Assembly: GCA_029204225.1 (NCBI GenBank) | Contig: CM055092.1 | Coordinates: 83,612,976 to 83,676,975, forward strand | From: Diphasiastrum complanatum | Lineage: Eukaryota; Streptophyta; Lycopodiopsida; Lycopodiales; Lycopodiaceae | DNA length: 64,000 nt | Direction: 5' to 3' | Part shown: positions 24,112 through 34,662 of the stretch, one piece after another | Layout of the letters: the number at the start of each line of letters is the position of its first letter | Position numbering within the stretch: the first letter of the stretch is position 1 | Notes under the pieces: generated by a model | What the model was told of the DNA's origin: nothing | The model's input: the letters and a program-made list of their open reading frames with translations, nothing else | The model's database searches: none | Position numbers and translations under genes: made by a program

Positions 24112-27100
24112 ATGGCTTCCAATGGTGGGATCATGCTAGAGTCTAGTGAAAGGTTGAGTTCATCAAACTACTCTACTTGGAAAGTGAGGATGGAGTCCTT
24201 ACTTGAGTTGAATGAACTCATGGACATAGTTGCAGAAATTGAAGAGAGACCTCTCACACTTCAAGAGCAACAAAGGTTTGATAAGAAGGCCAAAAGGGCT
24301 CTTCATATCATTAAAATGAATGTTACAAATGAACTTCTCAAGGAAGTTGGAAAGTGTCAAAGTGCAAGTGAGGCATGGAATGCCTTAAAGAAGCTCTTTG
24401 AATCAAAGTCCACATCTAGGGTATTGACCCTAAGGAGACAAATATTTTCTAGTAGGCAAAGAGAGGGTGAAAGTGCTCATGCATTTATCTTGAGAGTTAA
24501 GTCCCTAAGTGATGATTTAGCATGCATTGATGAGAACATAAAAGATGGTGAAATAGTCCAAGTTATGTTGAATGGTTTGCTAAATGAACATGCTAACCTT
24601 GTGCAAAGTTTTGCCATTCAAAGAGTCTTGCCAAGTGTGGTTGACTTGCAAGAAATCTTATTGGCTGAAGAACATAGGTTGCAATCAAAGCTTGATGGTG
24701 CATCCTTGCAAGGTGGAGGTGAAGAGGCTTTCTTCACAAAAGGCAAATTCAAGGGCAAAGGTAAAGGCAAAGGGAAATGGTCCAAAGGTGGTAACTTTGA
24801 TCATGATGATCACTCTTCCTCTTCCTCTTCTACTAAGAACAATAAGTCAAAGTTCAAGTGCTTTTATTGTGAGATAAAAGGTCATTTTGCAAATGAATGT
24901 TATAAGAAGAAAAGAGAGCAAGGAGAGAGTCAAGGAAATCTTACAATAGATGAGGAAGAACATAACACATGTGAATCACTTGTTATGACTTCAAGTTTGT
25001 TAGCCAACATAGATGATAATGATCCTTGGTGGATTGATAGTGGAGCCTCATCTCACATGACAAGACATAAGGAATACTTTACATCCTTATTGTCTTATGA
25101 GGGAGAAGGTAACATCATCTACACTGCAAATGATGGTCAATGTGACATCAAAGGCATAGGCACTATTCCTATTTCCCTTTCAACAAATAGGAAAGCAAAT
25201 CTTGAAAATGTTTTGTACATTCCTTCAATCACTAAGAATTTGCTTAGTGTAAGTCAAATGATTGACAAAGGACTTGATGTGGAGTTCATTGGAGATGCAT
25301 GTTTGATAAGTAAATGTGGATCCTTGATTGCTCAAGGTAGGAGGCATGGTAAACTTTTCAAGCTTGATGCATGTGTGATCTCTAATCATGAAGGATGTAT
25401 GGCTAGGGAGCAATTGACAAACCAAGAAGTTTGGCACAAGAGGTTGGGCCATCCCAACTTCAAATCTTTGGAGGTAATGGCAAAGAAAGAGCTTGTTGTT
25501 GGTCTCCCTAAAAGTCTTGTTGCAAACAATAGTGTTTGTGAACATTGTGCCTTGTCCAAATCTCATAGACTTGCTTATTCTAGATCTACTTCTAGATCTA
25601 AAGAAGCTTTTCAACTTGTGCATTCTGATATTCATTCTTCTAGTACAACAAGCAATGGTGGGGCAAAGATGTATGCAACTTTCATTGATGACTTTAGTAG
25701 GTATACTTGGATCTATCTTCTTAAAAGTAAGGATGAAGTGTTTGCTGCATTTGTCAAGTTCAAGAATGAAATGGAAAACCAATTCAATACAAAGATCAAA
25801 TGCTTAAGATCTGATAATGGAGGGGAATACACCTCAAATAGGTTCAAAGACTTTTGTATAGCACATGGGATTAAGAGGGAGATGTCTAGTCCTAGGACTC
25901 CACAACAGAATGGAGTGGCCGAGAGGAAGAATAGAACCCTTTGTGAATGTGCCAAGGCAATGAGACTACATGCTAATCTTGCTAAGTCTTTTTGGGGGGA
26001 AGCTTTAGCATGTGCTAACTATCTATGTAATAGATGGACAAGTGCTTCCTTGGATGGTAAAACTCCTCATGAGGTTCTTTATGGTAGAAGGCCGAGTGTC
26101 AAGCATTGTAGGATCTTTGGATGTACATGTTTTGTCAATATCACACTTGATGATAGAACTAAAGAAGATCCTTCATCAAAGAAGGGTGTGTTTGTTGGCT
26201 ATAGTGAAGTAAGCAAGGCTTACAAAGTGTACATTCCTTCTACAAAGAAAGTTGTCATAAGTAGGGATGTCATCTTTCATGAAGAGAATGTTTCCAATGT
26301 TGTTGATGTTGATGTTGATGTGCCTACTAATCATCATGATGTGCAAGATGTCTTGGATGAAGATGGAGATGCCACTCCAAAGCAAACTTCAAGGAAGACT
26401 CAAAGGCAAAGGGCTAAGCCATCAAGGCTAACCTATGATGAAAAAGGAAAGCAAGTGGTGGACAACTCTAACTTTGCTTTTCTTACCTCTTTTGATGAAC
26501 CAACTTGTGTAGGTGAAGCAATTCAAAAGAAGGAATGGATCCAAGCCATGGATCATGAGCATCAAGCACTCATCAAAAGCAACACATGGAGGTTGGTAAA
26601 GCTTCCAAAGGACAAGAAGGCAATTGGTTGTAAGCGGATCTTCAAGATCAAGACAAATCAAGATGGATCAATCAACAAGTACAAGGCAAGGTTGGTGGCA
26701 AAGGGGTATGCTCAAGAATATGGTATTGACTATGATGAGACCTTTGCACCCGTGGCAAAGATGGTAACTATTCGAATCCTAATCTCTCTTGCAACTCTTT
26801 ATGATTGGGATATGTGGCAAATGGATATTACTAATGCCTTCTTGAATGGTGATCTTGAAGAAGATATTTACATGGAGCAACCCGAGGGCTATGTTTCACA
26901 TGATGAGCCTAATCATGTGTGCTATCTCCAAAAGAGTTTGTATGGGCTAAAGCAAGCACCAAGGAGTTGGTATGCTAAGCTCAATTCCTTCTTACTTTCT
27001 CAAAACTTTGTTATGAGTGAGTATGATCATTCTCTCTACTTTAGATTGAATGAAAATGATATCACTTTACTTTTGATCTATGTTGATGACATTATCTTAA

Positions 27101-28065
27101 GTGGTGGTAACAATCTAGATATAGATGAAATCAAGATGGCACTCAAAAGAGAGTTTGAAATTCAAGATCTTGGTAAACTTCATTATATCTTAGGAATAGA
27201 GATTATTAGAACTTCTAAATCTACATTCATATGTCAAGAAAAGTATGTTAACTCTATTCTAAAAAGGTTTCATATGGAAGATTGTAAAGTTGTTTCTACT
27301 CCTATGGAATCAAATGTAAAGCTAACTACAAGAAGTAATGAAAGATCCTTCAAGGACATTACTCTCTATAGAAAGCTAATAGGATCTCTTATATGGTTAA
27401 CCATCACAAGACCTGATCTAAGCTTTGTGGTTGGTAAACTAAGTCAATTTATGCAAGATCCTAGTGAGGCTCATTGGAAGCTAGGAAAGAGAGTACTTAG
27501 ATACATCTCGGGATCTAGAGATTTTGGCATCTTGTATGGAGGTACTACACCTAACCTTTGTAGATTTTCAGATTCAGATTTTGCAGGTGATCAAATGGAT
27601 AGGAAGTCAACAAGTGCCTTTGCAATCTATCTTGGAGATGGAGTGGTCTCATGGCTATCAAAGAAGCAACCAACTATCTCTCTATCTTCCACCGAAGCCG
27701 AGTACAAGGCATTAACAACATGCACCAAGGAGATTCTTTGGATCAAGAGGATGTTATTGGATCTTCACTTGCTGGAACCAGAGAAGACTCCAATCATACT
27801 TTGTGATAACCTTTCAGCCCAAAGCTTGGCAAGCAATCCTGTTTTTCATGCAAGGAGCAAGCACATTGAGATTGCTCACCATTTTGTGAGAGATCAAGTC
27901 ATTGCCAAAGAGGTGGAGCTTCAACATGTCTCTTCAAAGGAGTGTGTGGCTGATATCTTCACCAAACCATTGGGAAAGGACCTATATTTAATGCATAGAT
28001 CTAATCTTGGAATGTGCTCAAAGACTATGTTGAAACTAGCATCCAATGTTGAAGAGGGAGTGTGA
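24112..28065 (+). CDS. Element B Copia gag-pol polyprotein, intact
   Basis: 1317 residues from ATG at 24112; the stop lies inside the 3' LTR start. Domains in order: plant Copia gag (SSNYSTWKVRMES near the start); CCHC zinc knuckle residues 250-263; aspartic protease with DSGASSHM, Asp309; GAG-pre-integrase with WHKRLGHPN about 441; integrase with Asp506, Asp568 and Glu604 (the last two spaced exactly D-35-E); RT with YVDD at 990-993; RNase H with SLSSTEAEYKAL about 1190. Length is normal for Copia. One oddity is Arg in GCKRIFKIK near residue 843, where elements A and D have Trp. The CGG codon could be a single change from TGG. The product acts in cytoplasmic virus-like particles, and integrase then acts in the nucleus. 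No stop or frameshift is present. Confidence 0.97.
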   Translation: MASNGGIMLESSERLSSSNYSTWKVRMESLLELNELMDIVAEIEERPLTLQEQQRFDKKAKRALHIIKMNVTNELLKEVGKCQSASEAWNALKKLFESKSTSRVLTLRRQIFSSRQREGESAHAFILRVKSLSDDLACIDENIKDGEIVQVMLNGLLNEHANLVQSFAIQRVLPSVVDLQEILLAEEHRLQSKLDGASLQGGGEEAFFTKGKFKGKGKGKGKWSKGGNFDHDDHSSSSSSTKNNKSKFKCFYCEIKGHFANECYKKKREQGESQGNLTIDEEEHNTCESLVMTSSLLANIDDNDPWWIDSGASSHMTRHKEYFTSLLSYEGEGNIIYTANDGQCDIKGIGTIPISLSTNRKANLENVLYIPSITKNLLSVSQMIDKGLDVEFIGDACLISKCGSLIAQGRRHGKLFKLDACVISNHEGCMAREQLTNQEVWHKRLGHPNFKSLEVMAKKELVVGLPKSLVANNSVCEHCALSKSHRLAYSRSTSRSKEAFQLVHSDIHSSSTTSNGGAKMYATFIDDFSRYTWIYLLKSKDEVFAAFVKFKNEMENQFNTKIKCLRSDNGGEYTSNRFKDFCIAHGIKREMSSPRTPQQNGVAERKNRTLCECAKAMRLHANLAKSFWGEALACANYLCNRWTSASLDGKTPHEVLYGRRPSVKHCRIFGCTCFVNITLDDRTKEDPSSKKGVFVGYSEVSKAYKVYIPSTKKVVISRDVIFHEENVSNVVDVDVDVPTNHHDVQDVLDEDGDATPKQTSRKTQRQRAKPSRLTYDEKGKQVVDNSNFAFLTSFDEPTCVGEAIQKKEWIQAMDHEHQALIKSNTWRLVKLPKDKKAIGCKRIFKIKTNQDGSINKYKARLVAKGYAQEYGIDYDETFAPVAKMVTIRILISLATLYDWDMWQMDITNAFLNGDLEEDIYMEQPEGYVSHDEPNHVCYLQKSLYGLKQAPRSWYAKLNSFLLSQNFVMSEYDHSLYFRLNENDITLLLIYVDDIILSGGNNLDIDEIKMALKREFEIQDLGKLHYILGIEIIRTSKSTFICQEKYVNSILKRFHMEDCKVVSTPMESNVKLTTRSNERSFKDITLYRKLIGSLIWLTITRPDLSFVVGKLSQFMQDPSEAHWKLGKRVLRYISGSRDFGILYGGTTPNLCRFSDSDFAGDQMDRKSTSAFAIYLGDGVVSWLSKKQPTISLSSTEAEYKALTTCTKEILWIKRMLLDLHLLEPEKTPIILCDNLSAQSLASNPVFHARSKHIEIAHHFVRDQVIAKEVELQHVSSKECVADIFTKPLGKDLYLMHRSNLGMCSKTMLKLASNVEEGV

Positions 28066-28715
28066 AAATTGTCAACATTTCCTAGCTAGTTTGAGGCCTA
28101 AATTGGCTAAAATTGTAAATAGTTTTGGTTCTGGAGTTTTGCACGTGTGAACCAGGCCACAATGTTTTTATTTACTGTATTTTTTCAGTATGATGAAGTG
28201 TCAAACTTCATACCCTTCAAAATGAGACCATTTTGATGTATTTTGGTCATATAAGCCATTTTTAGCTATTTTTCCTATATAGGGAATATCTAGGGTCAAG
28301 TACCTTCTAGAGAGAGGAGAGAGAGTCATCTTCCTCATCCATAAATAGTAGGGAAGTCGTGGAGAACAGGTTGGAGAAACCTTTTGTATGCTTCATTGAG
28401 ATCAATAGATCATTGTCATTGTTTCTTCCTCCATTGAGAGCATTGTTGTGTGTATTGTCTTCAAGCTATTGTGTATGATCTTAGGTGCTTTCCAAAAGTG
28501 GTAGGCTGATGTATTATGGACTGTATAATGCTATTTTGGGCCGCACTTGATGTTTATGGAAGTTTCCATTTGTGATAAATGCTTTTTGATCAAGTTCTTT
28601 GCATTCTAGGTAGCATAGAATGTGTTGCCAATTCCTAGCTTATGTAGTTTGGAGTGCAAGCATTCAAGCCAATGATCTTGGAGTTTAGATCCACTTAGGA
28701 TCTGTATTTTTCACA
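28061..28715 (+). repeat. 3' LTR of Copia element B
   Basis: 655 bp, apparently identical to the 5' LTR and followed by TAGCA. The polyprotein stop codon (TGA of TGTGA) overlaps its first bases. Confidence 0.96.
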
Positions 28716-30139
28716 TAGCATACCATTGATAAAGTTTGCGGCGCTTGAAGCAACAAACTCAAGGATGTTAGAGGTTCTCAACAATGATAATGAGCCATGT
28801 CTTAAATCCAAAAAAAAAAAATGACACATTAACAGCTTGTTGATCATTCAAAAAAAAAAAAACAAGGCCATACACGCCTCTATACATTCGCGACTGTTTG
28901 AAGAGTTCTTGAACTCTGAAGAATTCAACAACTGCAAGAAACGTCAAATGGGAAACCTCTGCTGCCAAAGTACTTCAAAAGACAATAATGAGAAAGAATT
29001 TTGATCCATCCAGCCACTTCCATATATCCACCTTCACCACTTCCAAGATTTCAACACCCTCTATCACACCCACTCCATCTTCATCTCACTGACGTTCAGT
29101 AACCCCTTGTGTGGCATTCACATCATGTCTCAAGAAATACTAAGCTCGTGTACATCATCCGTTGAATCATTTGCGTGAGCAATTGGAAGAAAGTCATCAA
29201 CGAGCCAACTCCACTCTGCTTCAATTCAAATCTTCTGGAGACACTCATACTTCTTCAAAGATTCATCTCCTATGGAACAACACTTTACAACAAGTTCCAC
29301 ATCTACAAGATGCATCGACTTTGACTCCTCCAGCACCATAACGAGCGGGGTCTTAACATTGCACTTGGCGTGGGACCGCCAAGTTCTTAACGAAGGGGAT
29401 AATGTAGGCTGATATTCCAAGGAATATTCTAGCCATCCTGTGGAACATCTTAAAAAATACAAGCAGGATAGGATTAAACGTAGAACTTGCCCAACAATTT
29501 TAGGCTTTTACGATATCCGAACTGGCTTAAGTTAATTAGTTCTAAGTTTAAATTGCCATGGGCATTGCACATAGATATGTAATTTCAAGTTAAGTAAACA
29601 TTAGTCACAAAGGCCTATTGGAGATTTGTCCCATGGCACCAGTGTGATTCAAAGTTAAGTTAGTCTATGTGGCTTACTTGTCACACAGTGCATTTCTGTA
29701 AGTGACCACTACTCCAAGTATAAATAGGAGTGGAAGAGTCCATTTTCGGGAAGAACCTCATTTGCAATATATGCCTATCCTTTCTCTCTGAGTGTTCTCT
29801 CTTGTGTGGTTTCATGTATTGTGTTACTTCACATTGTATTGTACAGTATTGATCTTGCAACAAGTTAAGTTAATCCAGACCCTCCATTCTCTAGTAGGGT
29901 AAGCCTTAGAGGAGGAGATTTAGTTTAGGGTTTTATCTTTTAGGTTAAGCCGTCATTTGTTAGTTGTTAAGGAGAGAAAAGAGGGAAGAGTGGATCTTAC
30001 CCATCAGAATACTCACCACCCATGCTCATGACTATCTCTCTTGCATCCATATCCAAGCTAGTTGGAGAAGCCATAGCGTAGACTAGTTGGGAGACTACCA
30101 TAGTCAAGCTAGTTGGAGCCATAGCCAGTGTGGATGCCG
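28716..30139. other. Spacer between elements B and C/D, with a candidate gypsy 3' LTR
   Basis: AT-rich sequence. Near 29390 CGAAGGGGATAA followed by TGTAGG resembles the polypurine tract and LTR start of a Ty3/gypsy element. From there to about 29950 are a TATAAATAG box (near 29717), short pyrimidine-rich stretches and no coding. The right LTR end is not resolved. I treat it as a possible LTR remnant only. Confidence 0.35.
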
Positions 30140-30342
30140 AAGATACAACAAAGGAGAAATGTTTGCGGACAAGAGGAGCTCAACCGAAAGGCTGAAGGTC
30201 GGACGACGAAGGTAAAACTGTCGAGACCAACTCGAAGATCGAATGACGAACAGTCAATGTTCTCGACACCCAAGGATTGAATACTTTCGGTTCTTCACAC
30301 TCCAAGTAGAGGAAAATCAAAGAAGTACCATAAAGTACTATC
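30140..30342 (+). repeat. F-family LTR fragment, left of the D insertion
   Basis: Closely matches 60632-60825 in the F LTR: GGAGAAATGTT, GCTCAACCGAAAGGCTGAAGG, then CCATAAAGTACTATC. The match stops exactly where D begins (TGTGAAAG at 30343). The continuation of the F LTR is found at 40217, beyond D. Confidence 0.8.
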
Positions 30343-30757
30343 TGTGAAAGATTCAACTAGTTTCATCACATTTTGCAATATTTTCATATTTGGCATATTG
30401 AGGCCAAAACGTTTTTTTGACTTAGAGGTTGACTTTTCAAAGGTCATTAGTCTGAATTTCATTTGAATAAACACTTTTTGAAAGTGTGGGAAAGATAGAA
30501 TGCGAGTTTGAGTAGATTCAATTTGAATAAGTTGGGTACATTGAATCTAGACCCAAAATTAGTAGGGTTAGCATTTTGGTGGGAAAGCCAAGTGCCCAAA
30601 TAGGGTTTGGACCTGGTATAAAAGGATGTAACTCGTGGAGAGAGTCATCTTCGCTCTTCTCTATCTCATTTCATGCTTATACATGGTTCTCTTGGGTTCT
30701 ACTATTTATTGGTGCACTATCTTGGTCATTGCTTGCAATTCTATGTGTAGAATGATC
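30343..30757 (+). repeat. 5' LTR of D, first segment
   Basis: TGTGAAAGATTCAACTAG onward, matching the reverse complement of the solo LTR at 49614-50259. It ends in TGATC, the target of element C. TATAAAAGG at 30617 is the probable promoter. Confidence 0.88.
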
Positions 30758-31412
30758 TGTGAAAAATACAGATCCTAAGTGGATCTAAACTCCAAGATCA
30801 TTGGCTTGAATGCTTGCACTCCAAACTACATAAGCTAGGAATTGGCAACACATTCTATGCTACCTAGAATGCAAAGAACTTGATCAAAAAGCATTTATCA
30901 CAAATGGAAACTTCCATAAACATCAAGTGCGGCCCAAAATAGCATTATACAGTCCATAATACATCAGCCTACCACTTTTGGAAAGCACCTAAGATCATAC
31001 ACAATAGCTTGAAGACAATACACACAACAATGCTCTCAATGGAGGAAGAAACAATGACAATGATCTATTGATCTCAATGAAGCATACAAAAGGTTTCTCC
31101 AACCTGTTCTCCACGACTTCCCTACTATTTATGGATGAGGAAGATGACTCTCTCTCCTCTCTCTAGAAGGTACTTGACCCTAGATATTCCCTATATAGGA
31201 AAAATAGCTAAAAATGGCTTATATGACCAAAATACATCAAAATGGTCTCATTTTGAAGGGTATGAAGTTTGACACTTCATCATACTGAAAAAATACAGTA
31301 AATAAAAACATTGTGGCCTGGTTCACACGTGTGAAACTCCAGAACCAAAACTATTTACAATTTTAGCCAATTTAGGCCTCAAACTAGCTAGGAAATGTTG
31401 ACAATTTTCACA
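30758..31412 (-). repeat. 3' LTR of element C (left end)
   Basis: 655 bp. It differs from the B LTR near the G-box: C reads GTTTCACACGTGTGAA where B reads GTTTTGCACGTGTGAA. The C form is a perfect 14-bp palindrome, TTCACACGTGTGAA. Confidence 0.96.
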
Positions 31413-31901
31413 CTCCCTCTTCAACATTGGATGCTAGTTTCAACATAGTCTTTGAGCACATTCCAAGATTAGATCTATGCATTAAATATAGGTCCTTTCC
31501 CAATGGTTTGGTGAAGATATCAGCCACACACTCCTTTGAAGAGACATGTTGAAGCTCCACCTCTTTGGCAATGACTTGATCTCTCACAAAATGGTGAGCA
31601 ATCTCAATGTGCTTGCTCCTTGCATGAAAAACAGGATTGCTTGCCAAGCTTTGGGCTGAAAGGTTATCACAAAGTATGATTGGAGTCTTCTCTGGTTCCA
31701 GCAAGTGAAGATCCAATAACATCCTCTTGATCCAAAGAATCTCCTTGGTGCATGTTGTTAATGCCTTGTACTCGGCTTCGGTGGAAGATAGAGAGATAGT
31801 TGGTTGCTTCTTTGATAGCCATGAGACCACTCCATCTCCAAGATAGATTGCAAAGGCACTTGTTGACTTCCTATCCATTTGATCACCTGCAAAATCTGAA
31901 T
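31408..31901 (-). pseudogene. Element C RNase H segment
   Basis: After the second deletion (join at 31901/31902) the sequence resumes at SDFAGDQMDRKST and runs through SLSSTEAEYKAL to the polyprotein end (NVEEGV). It is identical to the B C-terminus as far as I can read. It is out of frame with the upstream part, so it would not be translated as part of the polyprotein. Confidence 0.9.
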
Positions 31902-31920
31902 CAACTCCTTGGTGCTTGCT

Positions 31921-34662
31921 TTAGCCCATACAAACTCTTTTGGAGATAGCACACATGATTAGGCTCATCATGTGAAACATAGCCCTCGGGTTGCTCCATG
32001 TAAATATCTTCATCTTTGCCACGGGTGCAAAGGTCTCATCATAGTCAATACCATATTCTTGAGCATACCCCTTTGCCACCAACCTTGCCTTGTACTTGTT
32101 GATTGATCCATCTTGATTTGTCTTGATCTTGAAGATCCGCTTACAACCAATTGCCTTCTTGTCCTTTGGAAGCTTTACCAACCTCCATGTGTTGCTTTTG
32201 ATGAGTGCTTGATGCTCATGATCCATGGCTTGGATCCATTCCTTCTTTTGAATTGCTTCACCTACACAAGTTGGTTCATCAAAAGAGGTAAGAAAAGCAA
32301 AGTTAGAGTTGTCCACCACTTGCTTTCCTTTTTCATCATAGGTTAGCCTTGATGGCTTAGCCCTTTGCCTTTGAGTCTTCCTTGAAGTTTGCTTTGGAGT
32401 GGCATCTCCATCTTCATCCAAGACATCTTGCACATCATGATGATTAGTAGGCACATCAACATCAACATCAACAACATTGGAAACATTCTCTTCATGAAAG
32501 ATGACATCCCTACTTATGACAACTTTCTTTGTAGAAGGAATGTACACTTTGTAAGCCTTGCTTACTTCACTATAGCCAACAAACACACCCTTCTTTGATG
32601 AAGGATCTTCTTTAGTTCTATCATCAAGTGTGATATTGACAAAACATGTACATCCAAAGATCCTACAATGCTTGACACTCGGCCTTCTACCATAAAGAAC
32701 CTCATGAGGAGTTTTACCATCCAAGGAAGCACTTGTCCATCTATTACATAGATAGTTAGCACATGCTAAAGCTTCCCCCCAAAAAGACTTAGCAAGATTA
32801 GCATGTAGTCTCATTGCCTTGGCACATTCACAAAGGGTTCTATTCTTCCTCTCGGCCACTCCATTCTGTTGTGGAGTCCTAGGACTAGACATCTCCCTCT
32901 TAATCCCATGTGCTATACAAAAGTCTTTGAACCTATTTGAGGTGTATTCCCCTCCATTATCAGATCTTAAGCATTTGATCTTTGTATTGAATTGGTTTTC
33001 CATTTCATTCTTGAACTTGACAAATGCAGCAAACACTTCATCCTTACTTTTAAGAAGATAGATCCAAGTATACCTACTAAAGTCATCAATGAAAGTTGCA
33101 TACATCTTTGCCCCACCATTGCTTGTTGTACTAGAAGAATGAATATCAGAATGCACAAGTTGAAAAGCTTCTTTAGATCTAGAAGTAGATCTAGAATAAG
33201 CAAGTCTATGAGATTTGGACAAGGCACAATGTTCACAAACACTATTGTTTGCAACAAGACTTTTAGGGAGACCAACAACAAGCTCTTTCTTTGCCATTAC
33301 CTCCAAAGATTTGAAGTTGGGATGGCCCAACCTCTTGTGCCAAACTTCTTGGTTTGTCAATTGCTCCCTAGCCATACATCCTTCATGATTAGAGATCACA
33401 CATGCATCAAGCTTGAAAAGTTTACCATGCCTCCTACCTTGAGCAATCAAGGATCCACATTTACTTATCAAACATGCATCTCCAATGAACTCCACATCAA
33501 GTCCTTTGTCAATCATTTGACTTACACTAAGCAAATTCTTAGTGATTGAAGGAATGTACAAAACATTTTCAAGATTTGCTTTCCTATTTGTTGAAAGGGA
33601 AATAGGAATAGTGCCTATGCCTTTGATGTCACATTGACCATCATTTGCAGTGTAGATGATGTTACCTTCTCCCTCATAAGACAATAAGGATGTAAAGTAT
33701 TCCTTATGTCTTGTCATGTGAGATGAGGCTCCACTATCAATCCACCAAGGATCATTATCATCTATGTTGGCTAACAAACTTGAAGTCATAACAAGTGATT
33801 CACATGTGTTATGTTCTTCCTCATCTATTGTAAGATTTCCTTGACTCTCTCCTTGCTCTCTTTTCTTCTTATAACATTCATTTGCAAAATGACCTTTTAT
33901 CTCACAATAAAAGCACTTGAACTTTGACTTATTGTTCTTAGTAGAAGAGGAAGAGGAAGAGTGATCATCATGATCAAAGTTACCACCTTTGGACCATTTC
34001 CCTTTGCCTTTACCTTTGCCCTTGAATTTGCCTTTTGTGAAGAAAGCCTCTTCACCTCCACCTTGCAAGGATGCACCATCAAGCTTTGATTGCAACCTAT
34101 GTTCTTCAGCCAATAAGATTTCTTGCAAGTCAACCACACTTGGCAAGACTCTTTGAATGGCAAAACTTTGCACAAGGTTAGCATGTTCATTTAGCAAACC
34201 ATTCAACATAACTTGGACTATTTCACCATCTTTTATGTTCTCATCAATGCATGCTAAATCATCACTTAGGGACTTAACTCTCAAGATAAATGCATGAGCA
34301 CTTTCACCCTCTCTTTGCCTACTAGAAAATATTTGTCTCCTTAGGGTCAATACCCTAGATGTGGACTTTGATTCAAAGAGCTTCTTTAAGGCATTCCATG
34401 CCTCACTTGCACTTTGACACTTTCCAACTTCCTTGAGAAGTTCATTTGTAACATTCATTTTAATGATATGAAGAGCCCTTTTGGCCTTCTTATCAAACCT
34501 TTGTTGCTCTTGAAGTGTGAGAGGTCTCTCTTCAATTTCTGCAACTATGTCCATGAGTTCATTCAACTCAAGTAAGGACTCCATCCTCACTTTCCAAGTA
34601 GAGTAGTTTGATGAACTCAACCTTTCACTAGACTCTAGCATGATCCCACCATTGGAAGCCAT
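31921..34662 (-). CDS. Element C gag-protease-integrase polyprotein, truncated in RT
   Basis: 913 residues from ATG at 34662, identical in reading to the B N-terminus through gag, CCHC knuckle, protease (DSGASSHM), integrase (D,D-35-E) and the first RT residues (TFAPVAKM). The 97-bp deletion (join at 32010/32011) then shifts the frame, adding about 28 foreign residues before a stop at 31921. The product would be a Gag-PR-IN protein without RT or RNase H. It shares the Trp-to-Arg change GCKRIF with B. If made, it could assemble particles or interfere with family members; that is inference. Confidence 0.92.
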   Translation of the reverse strand: MASNGGIMLESSERLSSSNYSTWKVRMESLLELNELMDIVAEIEERPLTLQEQQRFDKKAKRALHIIKMNVTNELLKEVGKCQSASEAWNALKKLFESKSTSRVLTLRRQIFSSRQREGESAHAFILRVKSLSDDLACIDENIKDGEIVQVMLNGLLNEHANLVQSFAIQRVLPSVVDLQEILLAEEHRLQSKLDGASLQGGGEEAFFTKGKFKGKGKGKGKWSKGGNFDHDDHSSSSSSTKNNKSKFKCFYCEIKGHFANECYKKKREQGESQGNLTIDEEEHNTCESLVMTSSLLANIDDNDPWWIDSGASSHMTRHKEYFTSLLSYEGEGNIIYTANDGQCDIKGIGTIPISLSTNRKANLENVLYIPSITKNLLSVSQMIDKGLDVEFIGDACLISKCGSLIAQGRRHGKLFKLDACVISNHEGCMAREQLTNQEVWHKRLGHPNFKSLEVMAKKELVVGLPKSLVANNSVCEHCALSKSHRLAYSRSTSRSKEAFQLVHSDIHSSSTTSNGGAKMYATFIDDFSRYTWIYLLKSKDEVFAAFVKFKNEMENQFNTKIKCLRSDNGGEYTSNRFKDFCIAHGIKREMSSPRTPQQNGVAERKNRTLCECAKAMRLHANLAKSFWGEALACANYLCNRWTSASLDGKTPHEVLYGRRPSVKHCRIFGCTCFVNITLDDRTKEDPSSKKGVFVGYSEVSKAYKVYIPSTKKVVISRDVIFHEENVSNVVDVDVDVPTNHHDVQDVLDEDGDATPKQTSRKTQRQRAKPSRLTYDEKGKQVVDNSNFAFLTSFDEPTCVGEAIQKKEWIQAMDHEHQALIKSNTWRLVKLPKDKKAIGCKRIFKIKTNQDGSINKYKARLVAKGYAQEYGIDYDETFAPVAKMKIFTWSNPRAMFHMMSLIMCAISKRVCMG

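Larger units (their letters stand above)
22285..28715 (+). mobile_element. Copia element B, intact, target duplication TAGCA
   Basis: 6431 bp with 655-bp LTRs at 22285-22939 and 28061-28715; I find no difference between them on reading. The site TGGTATCAGAGC follows the 5' LTR, and the purine run GAAGAGGGAG precedes the 3' LTR. TAGCA is duplicated at 22280-22284 and 28716-28720. It contains a single open frame of 1317 codons with all Copia domains. Matching LTRs and an intact frame indicate very recent insertion. It is the prime candidate for an active autonomous element in the window. Confidence 0.98.

Noticed and set aside
24584-26661. Several 60-185 residue frames overlapping gag-pol of B (and mirrored in C)
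   Set aside because: Shadows of the real polyprotein in other frames.
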